In this document: positions 32,658 to 39,943 of the stretch, piece by piece
Layout: each line of letters starts with the position of its first letter
How positions within the stretch are numbered: position 1 is the first letter of the stretch
From: Nocardioides marmotae
GTDB lineage: Bacteria > Actinomycetota > Actinomycetes > Propionibacteriales > Nocardioidaceae
Reading direction: 5' to 3'
DNA length: 64,000 bases
Assembly: GCF_013177455.1 (NCBI RefSeq)
Contig: NZ_CP053660.1
Coordinates: 4,278,001-4,342,000 of the forward strand
The notes under the pieces: model-generated
Told to the model about the DNA's origin: nothing
The model's input: only the letters and a program-made list of their open reading frames with translations
The model's database searches: none
Position numbers and translations under genes: made by a program

Positions 32658-33730
32658 CGGCCCGGCCCCGGCCCCGGTTCCGATGCCACGACGACCGGGA
32701 TCGGTGCCCCGGCGCGGAGGCCGGCCGGCAGTCCGGAGACGACGACGAGCGCGGCGAACCCGGCGATCACCTTGTCGGCCAGGGAGACCAGCAGGTTGGC
32801 CAGCGCGACCGCCAGGACGCTGCTGGTCGTGGTGTCGAGGATCCTCGAGGCGATCAGGTCCTGGCCGTGCCCCACCGAGCCGCCGAAGGCCACGAGCAGC
32901 AGCGGGACCGCGACCAGGCTGCACACCGCCGCGACGAGCAGGTTGAGCGTGAAGAACCGCGGCAGCGTCCGGCCCATCCCCCACCGGCGCACGCCGTACC
33001 CCCACACCAGCGCGCCGGCCGCGTTGACCAGCATGAACGGCGCCGAGTCCGCCCCGCTCGAGGCCATCCCGGCGAGGTTCGAGACCACCGCGACGGCCAC
33101 GCCGTACCACGGTCCCAGCGCGATCGCCGCCGACGCCGTCCCGATCATGTCGAGGTAGATCGGCAGCCCGAAGAGGTCGACGAAGGCCCGGCCCAGCACG
33201 TTCACGGCGATGAGGGCGGTCAGGAGGAGCAGGACGGTACGCCGCCGCGGGCGCCGGCCCTCGACGGCCGGCCCGCTCGGCTCGCTCGGCTCGCTCGGCT
33301 CGCTCGGCTCGCTCGGCGCGGCGGGCACGGACGGCGCGACCGGCGGCTCGGCGGTCGGCGAGGCGGAGTCAGAGTCGGAGTCAGAGGGGGCAGAGGGGGC
33401 GGGCGCGGCCAGCCAGCCGTCGACGAGCGCGGGGTCGGCGTCGAGGGCGGCGACGATCTCGCGCACCAGCGGGACGTTGACGCGGGCGCGGCCGGTGCGG
33501 AACGCGTCGTACACGGTGGTCCGCGCGACCCGGGCCGCGTGCTCGTCGGCGCCGTCGGCGATCCGGAGCTCGGCCACGCGCCGGGCGATCTCGGCGAACG
33601 ACGGCTCGCCCGCCGCCCGCCGCAGCGCCTGCAGCTCGTGGGCGAACCGGTCCCACCGGCCGGTGCCACCGGCCGCGGCGGCGCCGTCCACGCCGGCCTC
33701 GTCTACGTCGTCGCGCGTCCGTCCGTCCAT
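32654..33730 (-). CDS. HTH-like domain fused to an ECF-S-type membrane domain
   Basis: This 358-aa protein has three parts. Residues ~25-110 are helical and XRE-like (EPSFAEIARRVAELRIADGA, then VARTTVYDAFRTGRARVNVP), with the spacing of a helix-turn-helix. Residues ~111-160 are low complexity with a 3-residue EPS repeat. Residues ~163-335 hold about five or six membrane helices. The segment LPIYLDMIGTASAAIALGPW followed by YGVAVAVVSNLAG resembles substrate-binding (S) subunits of ECF vitamin transporters. The ATG at 33730 is used; a GTG one codon upstream is possible. No ECF ATPase or T subunit is nearby. The substrate is unknown. Confidence 0.7.
   Translation of the reverse strand: MDGRTRDDVDEAGVDGAAAAGGTGRWDRFAHELQALRRAAGEPSFAEIARRVAELRIADGADEHAARVARTTVYDAFRTGRARVNVPLVREIVAALDADPALVDGWLAAPAPSAPSDSDSDSASPTAEPPVAPSVPAAPSEPSEPSEPSEPSGPAVEGRRPRRRTVLLLLTALIAVNVLGRAFVDLFGLPIYLDMIGTASAAIALGPWYGVAVAVVSNLAGMASSGADSAPFMLVNAAGALVWGYGVRRWGMGRTLPRFFTLNLLVAAVCSLVAVPLLLVAFGGSVGHGQDLIASRILDTTTSSVLAVALANLLVSLADKVIAGFAALVVVSGLPAGLRAGAPIPVVVASEPGPGPGR
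33275..33319. repeat. 9-bp in-frame tandem repeat
   Basis: Five copies of GCTCGGCTC (the last degenerate) encode a Ser-Glu-Pro repeat in the linker of the HTH-membrane fusion protein. Confidence 0.85.
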
Positions 33731-33781
33731 CACCCGAGATCCCCATCCAGCCTGTGCGTGCGCCCTGCGCGGCGCAGCCAC

Positions 33782-33787
33782 CAGCCT
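33782..33787 (-). promoter_or_regulatory. Possible -10 element of the HTH-membrane fusion gene
   Basis: On the minus strand TAGGCT lies about 51 nt upstream of the ATG at 33730. It would give a leader of roughly 45 nt. Confidence 0.35.
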
Positions 33788-33878
33788 AGGCACTCGCACC
33801 GACCGTCCGCGGTTGTTCGGGATCGTCCGAGCGGCACGTCGCGGGCGCGTCGGAGCGCCCCGCACGCGGAGACTTGTC

Positions 33879-33918
33879 TGCGCCGACGAGCCGACGTGGG
33901 GGACGGCTCGTCGGCGCA
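33879..33918. repeat. Perfect 15-bp hairpin upstream of the 79-aa protein gene
   Basis: TGCGCCGACGAGCCG (33879-33893) and CGGCTCGTCGGCGCA (33904-33918) are exact complements around a 10-nt loop. The structure ends 29 nt before the start codon, so it would lie in the mRNA leader or act as a protein-binding site. Confidence 0.7.
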
Positions 33919-33947
33919 GCACTCCCGCACGCGAGAGGAGAACCCCG

Positions 33948-34187
33948 ATGACCGAGAACCACACGTGGCTGGACGAGGACGGCCGGCGGCTGCTGGAGTC
34001 CTACCTGGCGATCGGGTGCACCACCCACGAGGCGCGGATCGCCGTCGCCGGGGACCTGCTCCAGCGGGCCACCGGTCCGGGAGCCGACCTCGACGAGGCG
34101 GAGGTACGCCGCCGGCTGGACCTCGCCGGGCTGGACGTCGACGAGGTCCGCGACGCCCTCGGCCTGCGGTTCGACGCGGCGAGCTGA
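33948..34187 (+). CDS. Small hypothetical protein, 79 aa
   Basis: The protein starts MTENHTWLDEDGRRLLESYL and is mostly helical and acidic, with no membrane segment. GAGAGGAG lies 8 nt before the ATG. Third positions are almost all G/C, so it is a real gene. It is read divergently from the HTH-membrane fusion gene and preceded by a strong hairpin. No family is recognised; its C-terminus (LDVDEVRDALGLRF) suggests a small helical regulatory or binding protein. Confidence 0.75.
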   Translation: MTENHTWLDEDGRRLLESYLAIGCTTHEARIAVAGDLLQRATGPGADLDEAEVRRRLDLAGLDVDEVRDALGLRFDAAS

Positions 34188-34210
34188 CCCGCCGGCGGCC
34201 GGGGTACCGT
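34183..34210 (+). promoter_or_regulatory. Promoter of the lipoprotein gene at 34243
   Basis: GCTGAC (34183-34188) and TACCGT (34205-34210) are 16 bp apart and resemble -35 and -10 hexamers. The leader would include the GAGGAGG ribosome site at 34231. Confidence 0.4.
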
Positions 34211-34242
34211 CGACCCCGCCCCAGCCGCCCGAGGAGGTCGCC

Positions 34243-35022
34243 GTGCTCGCTCGTCCCCGCCGCTCCGCCCCTGTCGCCGGGGCCCTGCTGCTGGCCGCCG
34301 CGCTCACCGCGTGCGGCTCCGGCGACTCCGACGACGACTCCGGGACCGCGGGCAACGGCATCCCGAGCGAGGTCGTGGTCCTGGACCAGGCCCAGGTCGA
34401 CGAGGCCGTCCTCTCGCCGCAGAACCTCGGCCCGGGCTTCACCGTCGACGACGACGACCCGAACGACGACCCCGAGGCGGAGGACGAGGACTCCACCGGC
34501 CTGGGCTGCCTCGCCGCGGTGGACGACGACCTCGACCAGTCCGCGGCCAAGGCCGAGGCGTCGTACGTCGCCGCCACCGAGCTCGAGACGCCTGCCATCT
34601 CCAGCGGCGTGTCGTCCTACGACTCCCTCGACGACGTCACCGAGCGGTTCGAGCGGCTGCGTGCCGCGCTCGCCGACTGCGAGCAGATCGACGTCACCGA
34701 GGACGGCGCCACCTTCACCCTCGAGGTCGAGCACGACGAGGAGACCTCCGCCGAGGAGGTCGACGAGCAGCTGAACATCAGCGCGATCGGGTCCGCCTCG
34801 GCCGAGGGCCTCGAGCTCCCGGTCGCGATCCGCCTCTCGGCCGCGCGGATCGACAACGACGTGGTGTTCCTGAGCCGGTTCGACCTCGGCGCGGACGGCG
34901 GCGAGCTCGAGCCCTACACCGCGGCCGCGATCGGCCGGCTGCTCGCCGTCCTCGACGGCACGACCCCCAGCGACGAGACGGTCGTCGACGACGCCCCGGG
35001 CGGTGCCGGCGAGACCGCCTGA
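34243..35022 (+). CDS. Secreted lipoprotein, unknown function
   Basis: This 259-aa protein has a basic start, a hydrophobic stretch and lipobox ALTACGSG (Cys about residue 25), so it is lipid-anchored outside the membrane. The mature part is strongly acidic (GSGDSDDDSGTAGNG, then DDDDPNDDPEAEDEDS) and ends in an alpha/beta region (ISAIGSASAEGLELPVAIRL, then EPYTAAAIGRLLAVLDG). It resembles PknH-type sensor or LpqN-like lipoproteins only loosely. The GTG is preceded by GAGGAGG with 5-nt spacing. Confidence 0.8.
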   Translation: MLARPRRSAPVAGALLLAAALTACGSGDSDDDSGTAGNGIPSEVVVLDQAQVDEAVLSPQNLGPGFTVDDDDPNDDPEAEDEDSTGLGCLAAVDDDLDQSAAKAEASYVAATELETPAISSGVSSYDSLDDVTERFERLRAALADCEQIDVTEDGATFTLEVEHDEETSAEEVDEQLNISAIGSASAEGLELPVAIRLSAARIDNDVVFLSRFDLGADGGELEPYTAAAIGRLLAVLDGTTPSDETVVDDAPGGAGETA

Positions 35023-35028
35023 CCGCCC

Positions 35029-35115
35029 GACGTACCGAAGTCCTTTCTGGCTCCTGGCCCGCCGCGCAGCGGGTGCCCGCCGGACGACTTCGGTACGTCC
35101 GTAGGACGTACCGAA
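35029..35115 (+). promoter_or_regulatory. Three-segment alternative hairpin (attenuator-like)
   Basis: Segment 1 is GACGTACCGAAGTC (35029-35042). Segment 2 is GACTTCGGTACGTC (35086-35099). Segment 3 is GGACGTACCGAA (35104-35115). Segment 2 can pair with 1 over 14 bp, or with 3 over 12 bp through a 3-nt GTA loop, but not with both. A small GC hairpin (CCCGC/GCGGG) sits in the 1:2 loop. The block starts 7 nt after the lipoprotein stop and ends 28 nt before the thioesterase ATG. Confidence 0.6.
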
Positions 35116-35143
35116 CCACGACCGTCCCGGGTACCTGGTGGTC

Positions 35144-35518
35144 ATGACAGACGAGCCGCAGGGATTCCTCTCGCTGATCGGCGCACGCGCCCCGGACGCC
35201 ACGGACGGGCGGGCGACCCTGGTGGTGGACGTGGGCGAGGAGCACCTCAACCACGCCGGCGCCGTCCACGGGGGGATGCTCGCCACCTTGGTCGACACCG
35301 CGATGGGTGCAGCGATCATGAGCACCCTGGACGAGGGATCGACGGCGACCAGCCAGCTCACCGTCACCTACCTGCGCCCGGGCAAGCCGGGGCAGCTGGT
35401 GGTCACCGCCGCCGTGGGCAAACGTGGGCAGAGCCTGACCGTCTGCGACGCGGAGATCGAGCAGGACGGCGAGACCCTGGTGCACGCGCTGGCGACCTTC
35501 GCCCTGCTGGACGGGTGA
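35144..35518 (+). CDS. PaaI family hotdog-fold thioesterase
   Basis: This 124-aa protein has the PaaI/hotdog signature HAGAVHGGMLATLVDTAMGA (about residues 40-59), where the Asn/Asp and Gly-Gly residues shape the active site, followed by the beta-sheet STATSQLTVTYLRPGKPGQL. It hydrolyses acyl- or aryl-CoA thioesters. An acyl-CoA dehydrogenase gene converges on it from the other side. TACCTG lies 6 nt before the ATG and might be a weak leaderless -10. Confidence 0.88.
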   Translation: MTDEPQGFLSLIGARAPDATDGRATLVVDVGEEHLNHAGAVHGGMLATLVDTAMGAAIMSTLDEGSTATSQLTVTYLRPGKPGQLVVTAAVGKRGQSLTVCDAEIEQDGETLVHALATFALLDG

Positions 35519-35611
35519 GGCGGACGGGACAGATGAGGACGCTCCGGTCCGTCGGCAGAGACACGTCGCCACCTGGCAGAAGGCCGGTGACCTGCGGCGA
35601 TGACGCAGGGC

Positions 35612-36826
35612 CTACCGGATCTGGGCGCCGGAGATCGCGCGGGCGATGACCAGCCGCTGGATCTCCGAGGTGCCCTCGAAGATCGTGTAGATCTTGGCGT
35701 CGCGGGCCATCCGCTCGACGGGGTACTCCCGGGTGAAGCCGTTGCCGCCGAGGATCTGCATCGCCTGGCCGGTGACCTTGACCGCGGTCTCGCCGGCGAC
35801 GAGCTTGGACATCGAGCCCTCGGCCGCCTCGAAGGACTTGCCCTGGCTGGCCATCCACGCCGCGCGCCACACCAGCAGCCGGGCGGCGTCGATCGAGGCC
35901 CGCATGTCGGCCAGCGCGAAGGCGATCGCCTGGTTCTCCACGATCGGCCGGCCGAACTGCTCGCGGGTGCGGGCGTAGTCCAGGGCGACCTCGTAGGCGG
36001 CGCGGGCGATGCCGACGGCCTGCGCGCCCACGGCGGGGCGGGTCCGCTCGAAGGTCGCCATGCTGGCGTTGCCACCGGCGCGGGTGCCCTCCCGGGCCCG
36101 GGCCAGGCGGGCGTCGAGCTTCTCCTTGCCGCCGAGCAGGCAGCGGCCCGGCACGCGCACCCGGTCGAGGACCACCTCGGCGGTGTGGGAGGCGCGGATG
36201 CCGTGCTTGTGGAACTTCTGCCCCTGGCTGAGCCCCTTGGTGCCCGGCGGCACGACGAACGAGGCCTGGCCGCGGGTCCGCAGGTCGGGGTCGACGACGG
36301 CGGTCACGACGTGGACGTCGGCGATGCCGCCGTTGGTGGCCCAGGTCTTGGTGCCGTTGAGGACCCACTCGCCGGTGGCCTCGTCGTACGTCGCGCGGGT
36401 GCGCATCGCGCCCACGTCGCTGCCGGCGTCGGGCTCGGAGGAGCAGAACGCGCCGAGCCGCAGGTCCCCGGGCTCGCCGAACATCTGCGGCACCCACTCG
36501 CCGACCTGCTCGGGGGTGCCGTTGGCGCTGACGCCCGCGGCCGCGAGGGCGGTGCCGACGATCGCGAGGCCGATGCCGGCGTCGCCCCAGAAGATCTCCT
36601 CCATGGTCACCGGGATGCCGAGCCCGGTCTCGTCGAAGCTCTGCGTGGCGAAGAAGTCCAGGGAGTACAGGCCGATCTTCGCCGCCTCCTCGAGCACCGG
36701 CCAGGGGAACTCCTCGCGCTCGTCCCACTCCGCCGCGGCCGGGCGGATCACGTCCGCGGCGAAGGAGTGGACCCAGCGCTGGAGCTCGAGGTGGTCGGGG
36801 CCGAGGTCGAAGGAGGGGCTCGTCAC
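35612..36826 (-). CDS. Acyl-CoA dehydrogenase
   Basis: This 404-aa flavoprotein has the family signature GAFCSSEPDAGSDVGAMRTR, then TWATNGGIADVHVV and the C-terminal QILGGNGFTREYPVERMARD followed by KIYTIFEGTSEIQRLVIARA. It oxidises acyl-CoA to the 2,3-enoyl-CoA and passes electrons to ETF. The catalytic base is probably the Glu in YTIFEGTSE. The GTG start (VTSPSFDLGPDHLE) is preferred because TACCCT lies 7 nt upstream, inside the end of the preceding DUF1707 gene. Confidence 0.92.
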   Translation of the reverse strand: MTSPSFDLGPDHLELQRWVHSFAADVIRPAAAEWDEREEFPWPVLEEAAKIGLYSLDFFATQSFDETGLGIPVTMEEIFWGDAGIGLAIVGTALAAAGVSANGTPEQVGEWVPQMFGEPGDLRLGAFCSSEPDAGSDVGAMRTRATYDEATGEWVLNGTKTWATNGGIADVHVVTAVVDPDLRTRGQASFVVPPGTKGLSQGQKFHKHGIRASHTAEVVLDRVRVPGRCLLGGKEKLDARLARAREGTRAGGNASMATFERTRPAVGAQAVGIARAAYEVALDYARTREQFGRPIVENQAIAFALADMRASIDAARLLVWRAAWMASQGKSFEAAEGSMSKLVAGETAVKVTGQAMQILGGNGFTREYPVERMARDAKIYTIFEGTSEIQRLVIARAISGAQIR

Positions 36827-37185
36827 GTACCGGAGGGTAACCACGCGCGGCGCCGGTGTCGCCGGACCACGACGAACAGCAGCAGCGCCACCAGCACGAA
36901 CGGCAGGTGGGTGAGCACGGTCAGCACCAGCAGGACGCCGGCCAGCGCGAGCACCACCGAGGAGGGCCGGTGCCGCGGACGGGCCGGCACGGCGGCGTAC
37001 GCAGCGGTGCGCGCGGGGAGGTCGCCGAAGACCGGGACGAGGTCGGCGCGGGTGCGCGCGGCCCAGATCCGGTCCAGGCGCTCGGCGTGCTCGGCCGCGG
37101 TCAGCCGGCCCTCGGCGTAGTGCTCGGCGAGGTCGGAGGCCGCGCGGTCGCGCTCGGCGTCCCCGATGCGCAGGTGCTCGTTCAT
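36823..37185 (-). CDS. DUF1707 domain membrane protein
   Basis: This 120-aa protein starts MNEHLRIGDAERDRAASDLA and continues HYAEGRLTAAEHAERLDRIW, the classic actinobacterial DUF1707 motif. The C-terminal half has one or two membrane helices (VVLALAGVLLVLTVLTHLPF, then VLVALLLFVVVRRH). The ATG overlaps the PadR stop (ATGA), so it is co-expressed with PadR. The function of DUF1707 is unknown. Confidence 0.85.
   Translation of the reverse strand: MNEHLRIGDAERDRAASDLAEHYAEGRLTAAEHAERLDRIWAARTRADLVPVFGDLPARTAAYAAVPARPRHRPSSVVLALAGVLLVLTVLTHLPFVLVALLLFVVVRRHRRRAWLPSGT
36834..36839 (-). promoter_or_regulatory. Leaderless -10 element of the acyl-CoA dehydrogenase gene
   Basis: On the minus strand TACCCT lies 7 nt before the GTG at 36826, within the last codons of the DUF1707 gene. 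Confidence 0.5.
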
Positions 37186-37910
37186 GAGCCCGCGGGGCGC
37201 GCGTCGTCGGCGCCGGGCTCGTCGGCTGCGCCGTCGGCGTCGGCGTCGTCCAGGTCCTCGGTGTCGGCCGGGTCGCCGTCGGCGAGGATCCCGTAGAGCC
37301 GGCGGCGGGTGTCGACCAGGACGTCGATGGCCGCGCGGCGCTGGCCCTCGGTGCCGGAGGTGACGATCTGCCAGACCGCGCTCATCACCTGCCCGATCTC
37401 CGGGCGCAGGTCGACGCCGCCGCTGCTGTCCTCGCGCGCGGCCTCGAACGGCGCCCACACGGCGGCGAGCTCGTCGGGGTGCTCGGCGACGTAGGTGCGT
37501 CCCTCGGCGGTCAGCCGCAGGGCGCGGCGGCCGCGGGCGTCGTCGCCCTCGACCAGGCCCTCGTCCTCGAGCTGCTGGATCGTCGGGTAGACCGACCCCG
37601 GGCTCGGCCGCCAGGCGCCCTCGCTGCGGGCGGTGATCGCCTGGATGACCTGGTAGCCGTTGAGCGGCTCGGTCTCCTCGGCGCCGGCCAGCACGTCGAG
37701 GATCGCGGCGCGCACGTCCCCGCGGCGCACCCGCGGACCGCGCCGGCCCTCACGCGCGTCCGGCGCGCCGAACAGGCCGGCGAGCCACGGCGGCGGTCCG
37801 CCGCGCCGGCCGTGGTGGCCGCCCTGCCGACCGCTGAGGTGGCCACCGAGGTCGGACCAGGGGCCCCACGGGCCCGATCCCCCGCGCTGGGGGTGGTGGT
37901 GGTGCTTCAT
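37182..37910 (-). CDS. PadR family transcriptional regulator
   Basis: This 242-aa protein has a PadR winged helix: RAAILDVLAGAEETEPLNGY, then SPGSVYPTIQQLEDEGLVEG. The N-terminal ~50 residues form a Gly/His/Arg-rich extension (MKHHHHPQRGGSGPWG) that could bind metal or nucleic acid. The C-terminus is very acidic. GAGGGAG precedes the ATG. It faces an ABC transporter operon across 215 bp that contains likely PadR sites; PadR proteins often repress such exporters. Confidence 0.88.
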   Translation of the reverse strand: MKHHHHPQRGGSGPWGPWSDLGGHLSGRQGGHHGRRGGPPPWLAGLFGAPDAREGRRGPRVRRGDVRAAILDVLAGAEETEPLNGYQVIQAITARSEGAWRPSPGSVYPTIQQLEDEGLVEGDDARGRRALRLTAEGRTYVAEHPDELAAVWAPFEAAREDSSGGVDLRPEIGQVMSAVWQIVTSGTEGQRRAAIDVLVDTRRRLYGILADGDPADTEDLDDADADGAADEPGADDARPAGS

Positions 37911-37933
37911 GTCGTGCTCCCTCAAGTCTGGGT

Positions 37934-37972
37934 ATCGCGATGTGTTCACGATCTGTTAACGATATATCGTGA
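37934..37972. promoter_or_regulatory. Probable PadR operator region
   Basis: ATCGCGAT (37934-37941), half-sites TCACGAT (37946-37952) and ATCGTGA (37966-37972), and the perfect palindrome ACGATATATCGT (37959-37970) lie within 39 bp, 24 bp upstream of the PadR start. On the minus strand TTAACA and GATACC, 17 bp apart, overlap the sites and could be the PadR promoter. Confidence 0.5.
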
Positions 37973-38012
37973 CTGTATCCGGGGGGTGGGAGGCGGACAA
38001 GGGGGCTGCTGT

Positions 38013-38040
38013 CGGATTCCCCGGCCCTCCGGGGATTCCG
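38013..38040 (+). repeat. Hairpin in the leader of the ABC operon
   Basis: CGGATTCCCCGG (38013-38024) and CCGGGGATTCCG (38029-38040) form a 12-bp stem with one mismatch and a CCCT loop. GGATTCC also occurs as a direct repeat within it. Confidence 0.45.
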
Positions 38041-38125
38041 AGGGCACACCGACCTGACAGATGTCACGGGTGACCGATGAGCGGGCGCACTGGGATCGGC
38101 CGCGATCGACCGCGAGGGTGGAGCC

Positions 38126-39097
38126 ATGACCACCGATCCCGGCAGCCCCCACATCGAGGTCCGCGGCCTGCGGCGCACCTACGGCAGCGGCGCGGAGGCC
38201 TTCGAGGCGGTCCGCGGCGTCGACCTGGTCGTCGAGCCCGGCACCGTCGTCGCCCTGCTCGGCACCAACGGCGCCGGCAAGACCTCCGCGCTGGAGGTCG
38301 TCGAGGGGCTCGCGCCCCCGACCGCCGGCCAGGTGCGGGTGCTGGGGCTGGACCCGGTCGCCGACCGGGCGGAGGTACGCCGCCGCACCGGCGTCCTGCT
38401 GCAGAGCAGCGGGTTCCCGGCCGACCTCACCGTCGGGGAGACCCTGACGATGTGGGCCGCGACGATGACCGCGCCCCGCCCGGTCGCCGACGCGCTGGCC
38501 GAGCTCGACCTGGCCGACCGGGTCGACGTCCGGGTCCGCAGCCTCTCCGGAGGGGAGCTGCGCCGCCTCGACCTGGCCTGCACGCTGCTCGGCGACCCGG
38601 AGGTGGTCCTGCTCGACGAGCCCACCACCGGCCTGGACCCGGAGAGCCGCCGCCGCGTGTGGGAGCTGGTCGCCGGGCTGCGCGACCGCGGTCGGTCGGT
38701 GCTGCTGACCACCCACCACCTCGAGGAGGCCGAGGAGCTGGCCGACCGGGTGGCGATCATGCACGCGGGCCGCATCGTCCGCGAGGGCACGCCGGCCCAG
38801 CTCGGCGCCGACCACCCCTCGACGATCCGGTTCGAGGGCGCCGCCCCGGCCGGGCTGCCCGACCTCGCCGGCCTGCCCGCCGCCGCGCGGGTCAGCACCG
38901 AGCACGGCAGCACCACGATCGAGTCCCACGACCTGCAGGCGACGCTCACCGCGCTGCTCGCGGCCGCGGCCGACGGCGGCGTACGGCTGGCGGGCCTGGA
39001 GGCCCGCAGCGCCTCGCTGGAGTCGGTCTTCCTCGCGATCGCCTCCGGTGCCGACGGTGCCGACCAGTCCGCGCCCCTCGAAGGAGCCGTCCGATGA
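38126..39097 (+). CDS. ABC transporter ATP-binding protein
   Basis: This 323-aa protein has Walker A LLGTNGAGKTSALE, the Q-loop VLLQSSGFP, signature LSGGELRRLDLA, Walker B VVLLDEPTTGLDPESR and the H-loop TTHHLEEAE. The C-terminal ~80 residues are the usual extension of drug or lipid exporter ATPases. GGGTGGAG precedes the ATG. It overlaps the permease gene by ATGA and belongs to an exporter operon followed by a two-component system. Confidence 0.93.
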   Translation: MTTDPGSPHIEVRGLRRTYGSGAEAFEAVRGVDLVVEPGTVVALLGTNGAGKTSALEVVEGLAPPTAGQVRVLGLDPVADRAEVRRRTGVLLQSSGFPADLTVGETLTMWAATMTAPRPVADALAELDLADRVDVRVRSLSGGELRRLDLACTLLGDPEVVLLDEPTTGLDPESRRRVWELVAGLRDRGRSVLLTTHHLEEAEELADRVAIMHAGRIVREGTPAQLGADHPSTIRFEGAAPAGLPDLAGLPAAARVSTEHGSTTIESHDLQATLTALLAAAADGGVRLAGLEARSASLESVFLAIASGADGADQSAPLEGAVR

Positions 39098-39879
39098 CCA
39101 CGACCACCCTGTCCCCGACCCGCGTCCTGGGCCTGGCCCGCGCGAACACCACCCTGGTGCTGCGGAACCGGCTGACCCTGATCTACGCCGTCGTGCTGCC
39201 GCTGGCGCCGCTGCTGCTGCTGCTGCTCGTGGGCGACAGCGGCTCGGAGGCCTCCGGCGCGGGCGCCGCCGCGATCGTCACCGCGCTGATGATGGCCGCG
39301 CTGTTCCCGGTCTTCTACAACCTGCTCTCCCAGCTGGTCACCCGCCGCGACGAGCTGGTGCTCAAGCGGCTGCGCACGGGGGAGAGCACGGACGCGGAGA
39401 TCATCGTCTCGCTCGCGCTGCCGGGCTTCGTCATCGCGCTGGCCACCGCCGTGGTGGCGGTGCCGGTGGCGATGCTGCTCGGGCAGGACGCCCCGCTGAA
39501 CCCGCTGCTCTACGCCGCCTCGGTCGTCCTCACGCTGCTGCTCTTCGCGGCGTTCGCGCTGTGGACGGCCGCGTGGACCCGCAACGCCGAGGCCGCGCAG
39601 ATCACGAGCATGCCGGTGATCGTGCTGGCGGTGCTCGGCCAGGTCGCCATCGGGTTCCCCGAGGAGGTACGCCGCTGGACCGACCTGACGCCGGGCGCGG
39701 CGATGACCGACCTGGTCCGGGTGACCTGGTTCGGCATGGAGACCGGCAGCACCGAGCGCACCCTGGACTTCGCGGGCACGTGGGCCCCGGCCGGCCAGCC
39801 GCTGCTCGTGCTCGTCGCCTGGACCGCGCTCGCCGTCTACCTCGCCCGGCGCTCGATGCGCTGGGAGCCCCGGTCCTGA
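39094..39879 (+). CDS. ABC-2 type transporter permease
   Basis: This 261-aa protein has about six membrane helices (for example LIYAVVLPLAPLLLLLLVGD near residue 29) and the ABC-2 pattern LLSQLVTRRDELVLKRLRTG. It should pair with the ATPase encoded directly upstream to export a drug, lipid or antibiotic. The substrate is not evident. Confidence 0.9.
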   Translation: MTTTTLSPTRVLGLARANTTLVLRNRLTLIYAVVLPLAPLLLLLLVGDSGSEASGAGAAAIVTALMMAALFPVFYNLLSQLVTRRDELVLKRLRTGESTDAEIIVSLALPGFVIALATAVVAVPVAMLLGQDAPLNPLLYAASVVLTLLLFAAFALWTAAWTRNAEAAQITSMPVIVLAVLGQVAIGFPEEVRRWTDLTPGAAMTDLVRVTWFGMETGSTERTLDFAGTWAPAGQPLLVLVAWTALAVYLARRSMRWEPRS

Positions 39880-39930
39880 GCCGCCTGGTGATCGGCGGTG
39901 CTGGTCGGCGGTGGTGAGCGTGGACGTCGC

Positions 39931-39936
39931 TAGGGT
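39931..39936 (+). promoter_or_regulatory. Leaderless -10 element of the histidine kinase gene
   Basis: TAGGGT lies 7 nt before the GTG at 39944, so the kinase and regulator genes can be transcribed separately from the ABC genes. Confidence 0.5.
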
Positions 39937-39943
39937 CGAGCCC

